Assembly (NCBI GenBank): GCA_016208645.1
Contig: JACQXP010000044.1
Coordinates: 1 to 9,674, forward strand
Direction: 5' to 3'
DNA from: Candidatus Methylomirabilota bacterium
GTDB taxonomy: Bacteria > Methylomirabilota > Methylomirabilia > Methylomirabilales > 2-02-FULL-66-22
DNA: 9,674 nt
Under the pieces are notes generated by a model. The model was not told the origin of the DNA and searched no databases. It saw only the letters and a list, made by a program, of their open reading frames with translations. The translations under genes were made by a program, and so were the position numbers. Positions 1 to 6,297 of this stretch are shown one piece after another. The stretch's first letter is position 1. Each line of letters starts with the position of its first letter.

Positions 1-90
1 AACGCCATCATTGCCCTGCGCTGTTCCAAGCTGAGTGGCCGCTTCGAGGATTTCTGGGAGCGCCGCGCCCAGAGCCGCGTGGCCTCATGA
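1..90 (+). CDS. C-terminal end of an ISKra4-like transposase (partial)
   Basis: The window opens inside a reading frame that gives 29 residues (NAIIALRCSKLSGRFEDFWE, then nine more) and stops at TGA 88-90. A closing block of the type AI(I/L)ALRC..LSGRFEDFWE is, from memory, typical of the C-terminus of ISKra4-family transposases, which move insertion sequences by DDE chemistry. The catalytic residues lie upstream of the window, so activity cannot be judged. The right end of the element should fall in the next hundred or so bases, but I could not identify a terminal inverted repeat without the left end. The adjoining truncated antitoxin gene fits a locus disturbed by mobile DNA. Family assignment is by recall of the C-terminal motif only. 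Confidence 0.6.
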   Translation, partial: NAIIALRCSKLSGRFEDFWERRAQSRVAS

Positions 91-212
91 TCCCTTTCTC
101 ACAAATCTGTCGTGCACCCCTGTTGTGCCGCCAGAGTAAGACGTAGCGCACCTACGAGAGTCACTTCCGTTGACCGGGACTGTCGTGCGGCGGCGGTGAA
201 ATGGGGGAACGC
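91..212. other. Gap after transposase; possible IS right end
   Basis: There is no gene here. The 9-mer CTGTCGTGC occurs at 107-115 and again at 180-188, 73 bases apart. This may be a target duplication, part of an element end, or chance. A TTGACC hexamer lies at 170-175, but no matching -10 box follows at the right distance, so I do not call a promoter. Confidence 0.25.
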
Positions 213-962
213 ATGATAACCGTCCAGAAGAGCCTGCGGATTTCCGGCGAGATCGCAAGGGCCATCGAAGAGTCGGCCGAGCCCTCCGGTCGCGACTTTA
301 CTGCGGTGGCGAACGAGCTGCTGGTGGAAGCCACGAAGATGCGCCGCTGTCCGGGAATACTTTTGGCGGGGGGGCCCGGCGGGCGGCGGGCGATCATCGC
401 GGGCACGGGTCTCGCCGTCTGGGAGGTCCTTGCCACTTACGAGAGCCTGGGTCGGAACCTCCGCCGCTTGAAGCGGGCCTACCACTGGCTCTCTGAGTCT
501 CAGCTCCGCGCTGCGCTCGGCTCACGAGCGGTGCGGTCATGCGCCATCGCAGGGTTTCGAGGCTCCGACTGCGGCACGCAAGCTCGCCGGAAGCTGGCTG
601 GCGACAATAACTACTTTGGCTTGTTCCCCTTCGTGCCGTCCCGCGCGGCATCCAGCTCGGCCTGGAGGCGGCCCAGGCGGGTATCTCGATCGCGGACGAA
701 GCGCTCGATCCCCTCCAGCACCCACTCGGGTGACAGGTGGGCTTCCTCGATCACCTCGTCCAGCGTCCCACCGGTGCGCCAGCGATTGTCCCAGTCGGAG
801 GACATCGCGTACTCCTCCGCCACCTTGTTGAACAGCCAATCGTGCATGAGCCAGCGCGCCTGGGTCGTGAGGACGGTCGAGTCCGCGCGGTCGCCGGCCG
901 ACAGCACCTGCTGGACGTACTCCTTGGGTTGCAGCGCGAAGAGCTGCGGGCTGGCCGCGTAG
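213..962 (+). pseudogene. RHH/DUF433 antitoxin-like gene, C-terminus lost
   Basis: The start is ATG 213, behind GGGGGAA at 203-209; an alternative ATG at 201 has no good ribosome binding site. Residues 1-45 (MITVQKSLRISGEIARAIEE...) look like a ribbon-helix-helix DNA-binding segment. Residues 43-102 (RRCPGI..., GRRAIIAGTGLAVWEVLATY, AYHWLSESQLRAAL) are a clear DUF433 domain, the antitoxin-type domain often paired with PIN-like toxins. The usual closing segment (of the type AYY..YP.EID) is missing: family likeness stops near base 518. The frame then runs on as unrelated sequence, from base 611 antisense to the transketolase-like gene, until TGA 960-962. No toxin gene follows. I read this as a broken gene cut at about 518 that now borrows a distant stop. 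A shortened but expressed regulator is possible and less likely. Confidence 0.55.
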
Positions 963-2995
963 ACGATCTTCACGTTCAAGTCTCGCTTGTCCAGCTCCGG
1001 CAGGATCTTCACGAGGCTGACCATGGCGCTGGTGCCCTGCACGATCAGGACGCCCCCCTTCGGCCGGCCGGGGCGGTACTCCCGCACCAGGTAGGTCCCG
1101 CGCGCCGCCTCGAAGTGGGACGCCATGCCCAGCTTGGCCCGGTCGGGGATCTCGATCGGCGGCCGGGTCAGGTGCAGGACGACGATGGGCACGTCCTGCC
1201 GGAGTGCCGCGCCCAGCAGCACCGGCACCTCGTTGTATTCCCACGGGTACAGGTTGATCACGTGCCCCTCGGGGAAGAGCTGCGTCACGCCGGGCTCGAA
1301 GATGCCGAAGTGGGTGCGGCTGTCGTCGGCCGTCTCGGGTCCGGAATGGCCGGCCACCCAGATGACCTTGCCCACCTTCCACTGGCAGTCCTGCGCGAGC
1401 TGGCTGAGCAGGCGCAGCATGCCGTACTTCAGATAGGAGAAGGATCCATACGTGGAGCAGGCCCCCCAGAAGCCGTCAAAGGCATCTTCCGGGTTGGGCG
1501 CGAAGTTGACGGTGGTCATTCCCGCCAGCATGCCGGAGTTGGCGAACTCGGTGATCTCGGTGGGGAGCAAGACGCCTTCGGGGGTGCCGAAGCGTTCATA
1601 CCGGCCGTAGCCGGGGAACTCCCCGTAGCCCTTGGCGAACCCGCTGATGTTCGTCGAGTCCGCCAGGTCGGCCGAGCAGGCGATGACCAGCGGGCGGCCG
1701 TACTCCTTCGCCCCGAACGCGTTGACCCACGCCCCCCATTTGGCCAGCGCCGCGCGATTGGCCGTCGAGGTCCCCGGCTTGACGTATATGTCGGCGGGGT
1801 AGTTCCGGTAATCGTAGAGCCGCGGGTCCTGGTAAGGAGTGCCCCGCCTGGCCAGCCGGAAGGCCGGGATCTCCTGGGGGACGCTGTCCCCCAGTGCGAC
1901 GAGCGTGTCCGCCAGGTAATCCACCAGGCCCTGGTCGCGGTGGAGGACCTCGATCACCGCCTTCAGGTTGGCCTCGAACTCGGCGCGGCGCAGGGCGGCA
2001 TCGCCGGGCGCGGGGCCGCCGAAGTTGGTGAATTGCGCCCCGTACTTCTCGGCGAAGGGGCGCTTGGTCTGCCAGAACAGATCGGAATTCATCGGGTGCG
2101 GGGCGCCGTGGGACGGATTATCGTACTTGAGGTAGCCGCGCCCCTTGCGCGTCTTGACCCAGGCCACGCTGGGGACACGAGTGGGGTTCGGGCCCAGGGC
2201 CATGGTCAGGATGGCCTGCGTCACCGGCCCCCATTCGTTGCCGAATTCCGCGCTGGACACGCGCCAGCCGTGCGAGGCGAACCAGTCGGTGGGGGTGCCG
2301 TACACGACGCTGCTCACGGGATGGTCGTCAATCCCGTAGTCATTCCAATCCACCACGAAGTAGAGGTTGTCGAGGGCCAGTCCCCAGGCCGAGTTCATCG
2401 TCTCGTGGGCGGCCCCGGGGGTGAGACCGGCATCCCCCTCAAAGGCGAAGACCTTGACCCCCTCGGCGCCGGCCCGCTTCAGGGCCAGGGCCAACCCGGC
2501 GGCCGCGGGGCTGCCGTGGCCGGAGGGACCGGTGTTGAACTTGAGGAACAGGGTCTTGCCTTCCATCTCGGCGTGTCCCGACAGCCCGCCGCGACGCCGG
2601 AACTTCACCAGGTCCTCCCAGGTCAGCATGCGCTTGTCGGGATTGGGGACGAGATACCGTGCGTCGCCGGTCTGCTTGTACTTGATGCGGAGCGCCTCGT
2701 TCAGGAGCGCCAGGGTACAGTACACGAGGGGAATCGTGTGGCCGCCGACCAGGACGAACCGGTCGCCGAATCGCTTTTCCGGGTGGCGGATGTCCCAGCG
2801 CATCACGCCGCTGAGCAGCGTGACCAGCAACGCGTGCACCTTGGAGCGGGATCCCCCGGGGTGACCGCTCTGGCGATAATTGAGAATGACATCAATGAGC
2901 TGGTCAATCAGGTCCTTGGTCTTCTCCCAATGATCGAATTCTCGACTGAGTTCCCCATAACGCTGTGCGATGCGTTCCTCGGCTGCGGCATCCAT
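611..2995 (-). CDS. Large transketolase-like ThDP enzyme (794 aa)
   Basis: ATG 2995 is chosen because GGGAAAGGGAG lies 6 bases upstream; the open frame extends further 5' without family-like sequence. The N-terminal ThDP domain shows GHPGG (44-48), GGHT with His86, TGPSGHG (155-161), the cofactor motif around GDA (187-189) with the metal-binding Asn at 218, KTRKGRGY (281-288) and SHGAP with His296. The pyrimidine-binding domain has SADLADSTN (441-449) and Glu483 in TEITEFANSG, matching the catalytic Glu of transketolase. The C-terminal Rossmann-type domain covers roughly 645-760. Transketolases move two-carbon ketol units between sugars, or from hydroxypyruvate, in the cytoplasm. At 794 aa it is well above the usual 650-670, and GDA replaces the common GDG, so it belongs to a divergent branch whose substrates are unknown. 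The downstream neighbours are two hydroxyacid dehydrogenases on the same strand. Confidence 0.88.
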   Translation of the reverse strand: MDAAAEERIAQRYGELSREFDHWEKTKDLIDQLIDVILNYRQSGHPGGSRSKVHALLVTLLSGVMRWDIRHPEKRFGDRFVLVGGHTIPLVYCTLALLNEALRIKYKQTGDARYLVPNPDKRMLTWEDLVKFRRRGGLSGHAEMEGKTLFLKFNTGPSGHGSPAAAGLALALKRAGAEGVKVFAFEGDAGLTPGAAHETMNSAWGLALDNLYFVVDWNDYGIDDHPVSSVVYGTPTDWFASHGWRVSSAEFGNEWGPVTQAILTMALGPNPTRVPSVAWVKTRKGRGYLKYDNPSHGAPHPMNSDLFWQTKRPFAEKYGAQFTNFGGPAPGDAALRRAEFEANLKAVIEVLHRDQGLVDYLADTLVALGDSVPQEIPAFRLARRGTPYQDPRLYDYRNYPADIYVKPGTSTANRAALAKWGAWVNAFGAKEYGRPLVIACSADLADSTNISGFAKGYGEFPGYGRYERFGTPEGVLLPTEITEFANSGMLAGMTTVNFAPNPEDAFDGFWGACSTYGSFSYLKYGMLRLLSQLAQDCQWKVGKVIWVAGHSGPETADDSRTHFGIFEPGVTQLFPEGHVINLYPWEYNEVPVLLGAALRQDVPIVVLHLTRPPIEIPDRAKLGMASHFEAARGTYLVREYRPGRPKGGVLIVQGTSAMVSLVKILPELDKRDLNVKIVYAASPQLFALQPKEYVQQVLSAGDRADSTVLTTQARWLMHDWLFNKVAEEYAMSSDWDNRWRTGGTLDEVIEEAHLSPEWVLEGIERFVRDRDTRLGRLQAELDAARDGTKGNKPK

Positions 2996-3103
2996 GCGCG
3001 ACTCCCTTTCCCTGGTGTGCAGTGGTTCGATGTGCCTCGACGAATTCCCCGGCGCTGCGTTCGCGTGCGGCCTGCCTGCGGCGGCGAGCTGATCCTTTTC
3101 GGA

Positions 3104-3132
3104 ACCATACGCCGCGGCAGAGGACCGGTCAA
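3104..3132 (-). promoter_or_regulatory. Promoter of the transketolase-like gene
   Basis: On the minus strand TTGACC (3132-3127) and TATGGT (3109-3104) are separated by exactly 17 bases. They match the sigma70 consensus in 5 of 6 and 4 of 6 positions. Transcription would start near 3097, leaving a leader of about 100 bases before ATG 2995. Between 3133 and 3281 I see no further gene, only GC-rich sequence with repeated GCGGAG words. Confidence 0.5.
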
Positions 3133-3281
3133 GCGTCCCCACCGTCTTCCACGGCTTTGTTTGGCGTTGCAGTCCAAGTCGGCCGGAGGCAGGGGGGAAG
3201 GGGGTGCCGACGAGGGTCCCGCGGAGCGGAGGGGCTGCCGCGGAGTAGGGGAGTGTGGTGAGCGGTGAGGCCGGATGGAGA

Positions 3282-3317
3282 CGCCCGGGGTCCGCTATCG
3301 CCCGCGGACCCCGGGCG
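3282..3317 (-). terminator. GC-rich hairpin after the glxR-like gene
   Basis: This is a perfect 14-bp inverted repeat (CGCCCGGGGTCCGC at 3282-3295, its complement at 3304-3317) with an 8-base loop. It begins 7 bases after the stop of the minus-strand dehydrogenase. No T-run follows on the minus strand, so it is either a U-less intrinsic terminator or an mRNA-stabilising 3' hairpin. Confidence 0.6.
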
Positions 3318-3324
3318 GAACCGC

Positions 3325-4218
3325 CTATGCCTTGCCGACCTTCACGCCGGCCAGCTCTTCCAGCAAGGTGATCACCCCCGAATGATCCATCTGGCCGCGA
3401 CCCTTGACCCGGAGGCCCGAAAACAGCTCCCGGACCAGGGCGGTGGTGGGAAGGGGGACACCCAGGCTCTCCCCCGCCTCCATGATGAGGTTGAGGTCCT
3501 TGTAGTGGAGGTCCACCTTGAACCCTGGCTGGAAGGCGTGCTGGAGGTAGTTGTTCCGCTTCTGGTCCAGGCACTTGCTGCCGGCCAGGCCGCCGCTCAG
3601 GGCGTTGATCATGAGCTCCAGGTCAATGCCGGCCTTGGTCCCCAGCACCAGCGCCTCGGCGATGGCGGTGAGGTTGATGGCCACGATGATCTGGTTGGCC
3701 AGCTTGACGAAGCCGCCCGAGCCGATGGGGCCGATGTAGGTGATCGTCTTGCCCATGGCCTGAAAGATGGGGAGGACCCGATCGAAGACGGCCCGCTCGC
3801 AGCCCACCATGATGGAGAGGGTCCCCTCGATGGCTCCCTTCTCGCCGCCGGACACCGGGGCATCCAGCATCTTCACCCCGCGCTTGGCCACCTCGGCGGC
3901 CACCTTCTGGGAGACGATGGGCGAGATGGTGCTCATGTCCAGGAGGAGGAGGCCGCTCCGCGCCCCCTCCAGGATGCCGTGTGTGCCGAGCACCGCCTGC
4001 TCGACGTGGGGAGAATTGGGGAGCATGGTAATGACGACGTCGGACTTTTCCGCGACCTCCTTGTTGGAGGAGGCCACGGCCGCGCCGGCCGCGGCCAGCT
4101 CTTTCAGCGGCTCGGGGACGATGTCGTAGCAGAGGACCGGATAGCCCGCCTTGAGCAGGTTCTTGACCATGGGTTTGCCCATGATGCCGGTGCCGACCAC
4201 TCCGAGCTTCTCTTTCAT
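3325..4218 (-). CDS. Beta-hydroxyacid dehydrogenase, GlxR/3-HIBADH type
   Basis: ATG 4218 is fixed by a consensus AAGGAGG (4234-4228) 9 bases upstream. It gives 297 aa, the normal family length. Visible family features are the N-terminal NAD(P)-binding GTGIMG (9-14), the substrate-binding signature DAPVSGG (119-125), the catalytic lysine region GGFVKLANQ with Lys172 and Asn175, and YKDLNL with Lys240. This family includes tartronate-semialdehyde reductase and 3-hydroxyisobutyrate dehydrogenase, which interconvert a beta-hydroxyacid and its semialdehyde in the cytoplasm. The neighbouring glyoxylate/hydroxypyruvate reductase-type gene favours the first role, forming glycerate from tartronate semialdehyde. 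Succinic-semialdehyde/glyoxylate reductases share the same motifs, so the exact substrate is open. It lies 145 bases downstream of that neighbour on the same strand, with a hairpin between them. Confidence 0.88.
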   Translation of the reverse strand: MKEKLGVVGTGIMGKPMVKNLLKAGYPVLCYDIVPEPLKELAAAGAAVASSNKEVAEKSDVVITMLPNSPHVEQAVLGTHGILEGARSGLLLLDMSTISPIVSQKVAAEVAKRGVKMLDAPVSGGEKGAIEGTLSIMVGCERAVFDRVLPIFQAMGKTITYIGPIGSGGFVKLANQIIVAINLTAIAEALVLGTKAGIDLELMINALSGGLAGSKCLDQKRNNYLQHAFQPGFKVDLHYKDLNLIMEAGESLGVPLPTTALVRELFSGLRVKGRGQMDHSGVITLLEELAGVKVGKA

Positions 4219-4313
4219 GGGGACGCGCCTCCTTGCGGGGGGAAGATCCGGGGATCCTCCGATGGGAATGAGCACGGAACCGCTAGTTTGCCCCGGCCGG
4301 GCGGGAAGACAAC

Positions 4314-4335
4314 GGGCGGAACCATTGTTCCGCCC
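4314..4335 (-). terminator. Hairpin after the 2-hydroxyacid dehydrogenase gene
   Basis: A perfect 9-bp stem (GGGCGGAAC 4314-4322, GTTCCGCCC 4327-4335) has a 4-base loop. It starts 28 bases after the stop codon at 4364 on the minus strand. A weakly T-rich stretch (GTTGTCTTCC) follows. It is probably an intrinsic terminator, or an attenuator that leaves some read-through into the GlxR-like gene, since I found no clear separate promoter for that gene in 4219-4363. Confidence 0.6.
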
Positions 4336-4363
4336 CGGGTCTCACGACGGTGGGGATGCGGGG

Positions 4364-5341
4364 CTACCGCCCCAGGACTTCCGGGTTCAGCAGGTTGGGC
4401 GGACGCTGGCCGGTGAGGCCGGCGATGCAGTTCTGGGCCGCCATCATGGCCATCTTGGCTCGGGTTTCGACGGAGGCGCTGGCGATGTGGGGGGCCAGCA
4501 CCGCGTTCTTCATCCCGATGAGCGCCCGCTCGCACTTGGGTTCCTTCTCGTACACGTCCAGGCCGGCCCCGGCGATCCTGCCGTCCTTCAGCGCCTTGAC
4601 CAGGGCCTTCTCGTCCACCACCGGCCCGCGGGATGCGTTAATGAGGACGGCCGTCTTCTTCATCAACGCGAACTCGGCATGGGACATGTAATGGGTGGTT
4701 TCGGCGAAGAGCGGGACGTGCAGGCTGACGAAGTCGGACTCGCGCAGCAGCGTCCGCTTGTCCACGTACATGACCCCGTATTCCCGCTCCGTGGCCTCGT
4801 CAACGCGCTGGACATCGGTGTAGATCACGCGCATGTCGAAGCCCCTGGCCCGCCTGGCCACGCCCTTGCCGATCCGGACGAAGCCCACGATCCCCAGCGT
4901 CTTGCGATGCACGTCATGCCCCAGGAACTGCATGAGGCCCCAGCCCTTCCATTTCCCGGTGCGGAAGAACTTGTCCGCCTCCACCACCCGCCGTGCCGTC
5001 GCCAGCAACAAGCACCAGGTGAAATCGGCGGTGGTATCATCCAGGACGCCCGGGGTGTGGGTGACCATGATCCCGCGCCGGGTACAGGCCTTGACGTCAA
5101 TATTGTTGAAGCCCACGGCGATGTTGGAGATGATCTTCAGCTCCGGGCACTGGGCCAGGATCTTCTCGTTGAAGAGGCAAGAAAGCAGGGTAACGGCGCC
5201 GACCTTGCCCTGCAGTCTCTTGACGAGTTGGTTGGGGGTGACGGGGAGGTCGCGCTGGTTCGATTCGACGTCGAAGTGCTTGCTGAGCAGGTTCAGGGCC
5301 TCGTCGAAAATTTTTCGGGTTACCAGAACCTTCGGTCTCAC
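4364..5341 (-). CDS. D-2-hydroxyacid dehydrogenase (glyoxylate/hydroxypyruvate reductase type)
   Basis: Translation is placed at GTG 5341, with AAAGGAGG (5354-5347) 5 bases upstream, giving 325 aa. Homology begins right there (RPKVLVTRKIFDEAL). An ATG at 5422 only adds sequence without family likeness and would overlap the promoter. The catalytic set is complete: Arg238 in NASRGPVVDE, Glu267 in LDVYEKEP and His285 in APHIASAS, plus VGFNNID (76-82). Asp176 at the end of the second beta strand suggests NADH preference. Enzymes of this family reduce glyoxylate to glycolate or hydroxypyruvate to glycerate in the cytoplasm. One oddity stands out: the dinucleotide-binding loop reads GFVRIG (153-158), with Val155 (codon 4879-4877, GTC) where the middle glycine of GxGxxG is expected. 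This could weaken cofactor binding or be a single-base error. Confidence 0.88.
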   Translation of the reverse strand: MRPKVLVTRKIFDEALNLLSKHFDVESNQRDLPVTPNQLVKRLQGKVGAVTLLSCLFNEKILAQCPELKIISNIAVGFNNIDVKACTRRGIMVTHTPGVLDDTTADFTWCLLLATARRVVEADKFFRTGKWKGWGLMQFLGHDVHRKTLGIVGFVRIGKGVARRARGFDMRVIYTDVQRVDEATEREYGVMYVDKRTLLRESDFVSLHVPLFAETTHYMSHAEFALMKKTAVLINASRGPVVDEKALVKALKDGRIAGAGLDVYEKEPKCERALIGMKNAVLAPHIASASVETRAKMAMMAAQNCIAGLTGQRPPNLLNPEVLGR

Positions 5342-5393
5342 CCAGGCCTCCTTTGCAGAGGATGTTTTCAGGAAACAGGAGAAAACGACTGAC

Positions 5394-5422
5394 AATTTAT
5401 TGGTGCACCGTTCACGTGTCAA
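5394..5422 (-). promoter_or_regulatory. Promoter of the 2-hydroxyacid dehydrogenase gene
   Basis: On the minus strand a perfect TTGACA (5422-5417) is followed after 17 bases by TAAATT (5399-5394). Transcription would start near 5387, giving a leader of about 46 bases. An 8-bp palindrome GGTGCACC (5402-5409) sits inside the spacer and is a possible repressor site. The surrounding A+T-rich patch stands out from the GC-rich background. Confidence 0.65.
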
Positions 5423-5675
5423 GTCCTTTTCGCGGTTTTCGCGGGGGCCAGGGGCCAGCTATGCGGCGTTTTCAGGGGGTTATGGCCGTTCCCGACGGGG
5501 GTCCAGTCGGGGCGGGAGCATGCGGGAAATCAGGCACCCCCACTGGGATATTCGGACTTACTTCTGACCTCATCGCGAATGTCGAATTTGGTTCCGGCGA
5601 GGCCGGGTTAGCGTTCTCCGGGGCCCCTCCCGCGGCCGGCTGTGAGGGCGGGGATCGGGGCGGCGACTGATCGTC
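5423..5675. other. Divergent intergenic core, no gene seen
   Basis: This is the middle of the gap between the two divergent genes. I see no coding sequence with family features. There is a short GGGGCCA direct repeat near 5444-5457 and generally GC-rich sequence, but no tRNA, riboswitch or long palindrome that I can recognise. It presumably holds regulatory sites for the flanking promoters. Confidence 0.4.
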
Positions 5676-5703
5676 TTGACACTCAAAGAAGTCCGGTGAT
5701 ACA
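5676..5703 (+). promoter_or_regulatory. Candidate promoter of the thioesterase gene
   Basis: A perfect -35 box TTGACA (5676-5681) is followed after 16 bases by GATACA (5698-5703), which matches only the ATA core of the -10 consensus. Transcription would begin near 5710 with a leader of about 90 bases. The exact -35 match in such GC-rich DNA makes it credible despite the weak -10. Confidence 0.45.
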
Positions 5704-5800
5704 AGGGGTTCGCCTGCATTCGTGTGACAGACAGCATCTGCCGGCGAACGCGCAGGGCCGGCGGGGACGGAGGGATCGTCCAAGACAGAAGGGGGGCGTC

Positions 5801-6196
5801 ATGCCGATAGAGCCAGGGGTGGTCGGCGAGGTTCAGCATCGCGTCACGCCGGAGACCTTTGCCAGCCAGTGGGCGAATCCGGGGATCGAGGTCCTGGCCA
5901 CGCCTGTCGTGGTGGGCTGGCTGGAGGCTGCGGCGATCCGTGCCGTGCAACCCTTTCTGGAACCGGGCCAGGGGAGCGTTGGGACGATGGTCTCGATGAA
6001 GCACCTTGCGGCCACCCCGGCCGGGATGACGGTCCGGGCCACGGCCACCGTGACGGAGGTGGATGGTCGGCGAATCCGCTTCAGCGTGGAGGCCCACGAC
6101 GAGAAGGAGAAGATCGCCGAAGGCGAGCATGAGCGATTCATCGTGAACATGGCCAAGTTCCTGGATCGGGTCGCGCAGAAGGCCCAACCTCAATGA
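5801..6196 (+). CDS. FlK-like hotdog-fold acyl-CoA thioesterase
   Basis: ATG 5801 follows AAGGGGGG with a 4-5 base gap and gives 131 aa, the usual size for a single hotdog domain. The sequence resembles fluoroacetyl-CoA thioesterase FlK and its relatives: LATPVVVGWLEAAAIRA, EPGQGSVGTMVSMKHLAATP and VTEVDGRRIRFSVEAHDE. The residues matching the FlK triad Thr42-Glu50-His76 are Thr34, Glu42 and His68, with identical spacings of 8 and 26. Such enzymes hydrolyse acyl-CoA thioesters in the cytoplasm. True fluoroacetyl specificity is rare and is not implied; most relatives are uncharacterised housekeeping or detoxifying thioesterases. It has its own candidate promoter, is divergent from the dehydrogenase gene, and is followed directly by a repeat-rich hairpin. 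Confidence 0.85.
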   Translation: MPIEPGVVGEVQHRVTPETFASQWANPGIEVLATPVVVGWLEAAAIRAVQPFLEPGQGSVGTMVSMKHLAATPAGMTVRATATVTEVDGRRIRFSVEAHDEKEKIAEGEHERFIVNMAKFLDRVAQKAQPQ

Positions 6197-6201
6197 GAAA
6201 C

Positions 6202-6230
6202 GGACAACGGACAACTGACAACCGACCAAC
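6202..6230 (+). repeat. Heptamer array, GGACAAC type
   Basis: Consecutive units GGACAAC (6202-6208), GGACAAC (6209-6215), TGACAAC (6216-6222) and CGACCAAC (6223-6230, one base longer) form a short 7-bp tandem array. It begins 6 bases after the thioesterase stop. It also supplies the left arm of the inverted repeat that follows. Confidence 0.7.
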
Positions 6231-6270
6231 CGTGCCCTTCAGAGAGATGGCCGGTCGTCAGTTGTCGGTT
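6206..6270 (+). terminator. Long imperfect hairpin after the thioesterase gene
   Basis: Bases 6206-6228 pair with 6248-6270, giving 20 base pairs with three single mismatches (at 6209, 6220 and 6225) and a 19-base loop. The core is GACAACTGAC (6210-6219) against GTCAGTTGTC (6257-6266). It lies 9 bases after the stop. It could terminate transcription or be a dispersed intergenic repeat. No T-run follows directly, so the terminator role is tentative. Confidence 0.5.
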
Positions 6271-6297
6271 TGAAATTGTCCATTGGAATGGCACTCG

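Noticed and set aside
170..200. Promoter for the antitoxin-like gene from TTGACC at 170-175
   Set aside because: No -10 box lies at 16-18 bases; the sequence there is GC-only or nearly so.
737..3268. Long plus-strand open frame (843 codons)
   Set aside because: It is the antisense shadow of the GC-rich transketolase-like gene. The translation is rich in Arg, Gly, Val and His with no family motif, whereas the minus-strand frame has clear active-site motifs.
2996..3574. 193-residue N-terminal extension of the transketolase-like gene
   Set aside because: It is Pro/Gly/Arg-rich, overlaps the 3' end of the GlxR-like gene, and lies upstream of a good ribosome binding site and of the candidate promoter.
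4219..4313. Separate promoter for the GlxR-like gene
   Set aside because: The best pair (TTGTCT with AAACTA) matches the consensus too poorly to call.
3265..5392. Two long overlapping plus-strand frames opposite the dehydrogenase genes
   Set aside because: They are shadows of the two minus-strand dehydrogenases, which have consensus ribosome binding sites and full motif sets.
5642..5800. Upstream extension of the thioesterase to an earlier start
   Set aside because: The added residues lack family likeness and overlap the candidate promoter, while ATG 5801 has a proper ribosome binding site and gives the normal length.
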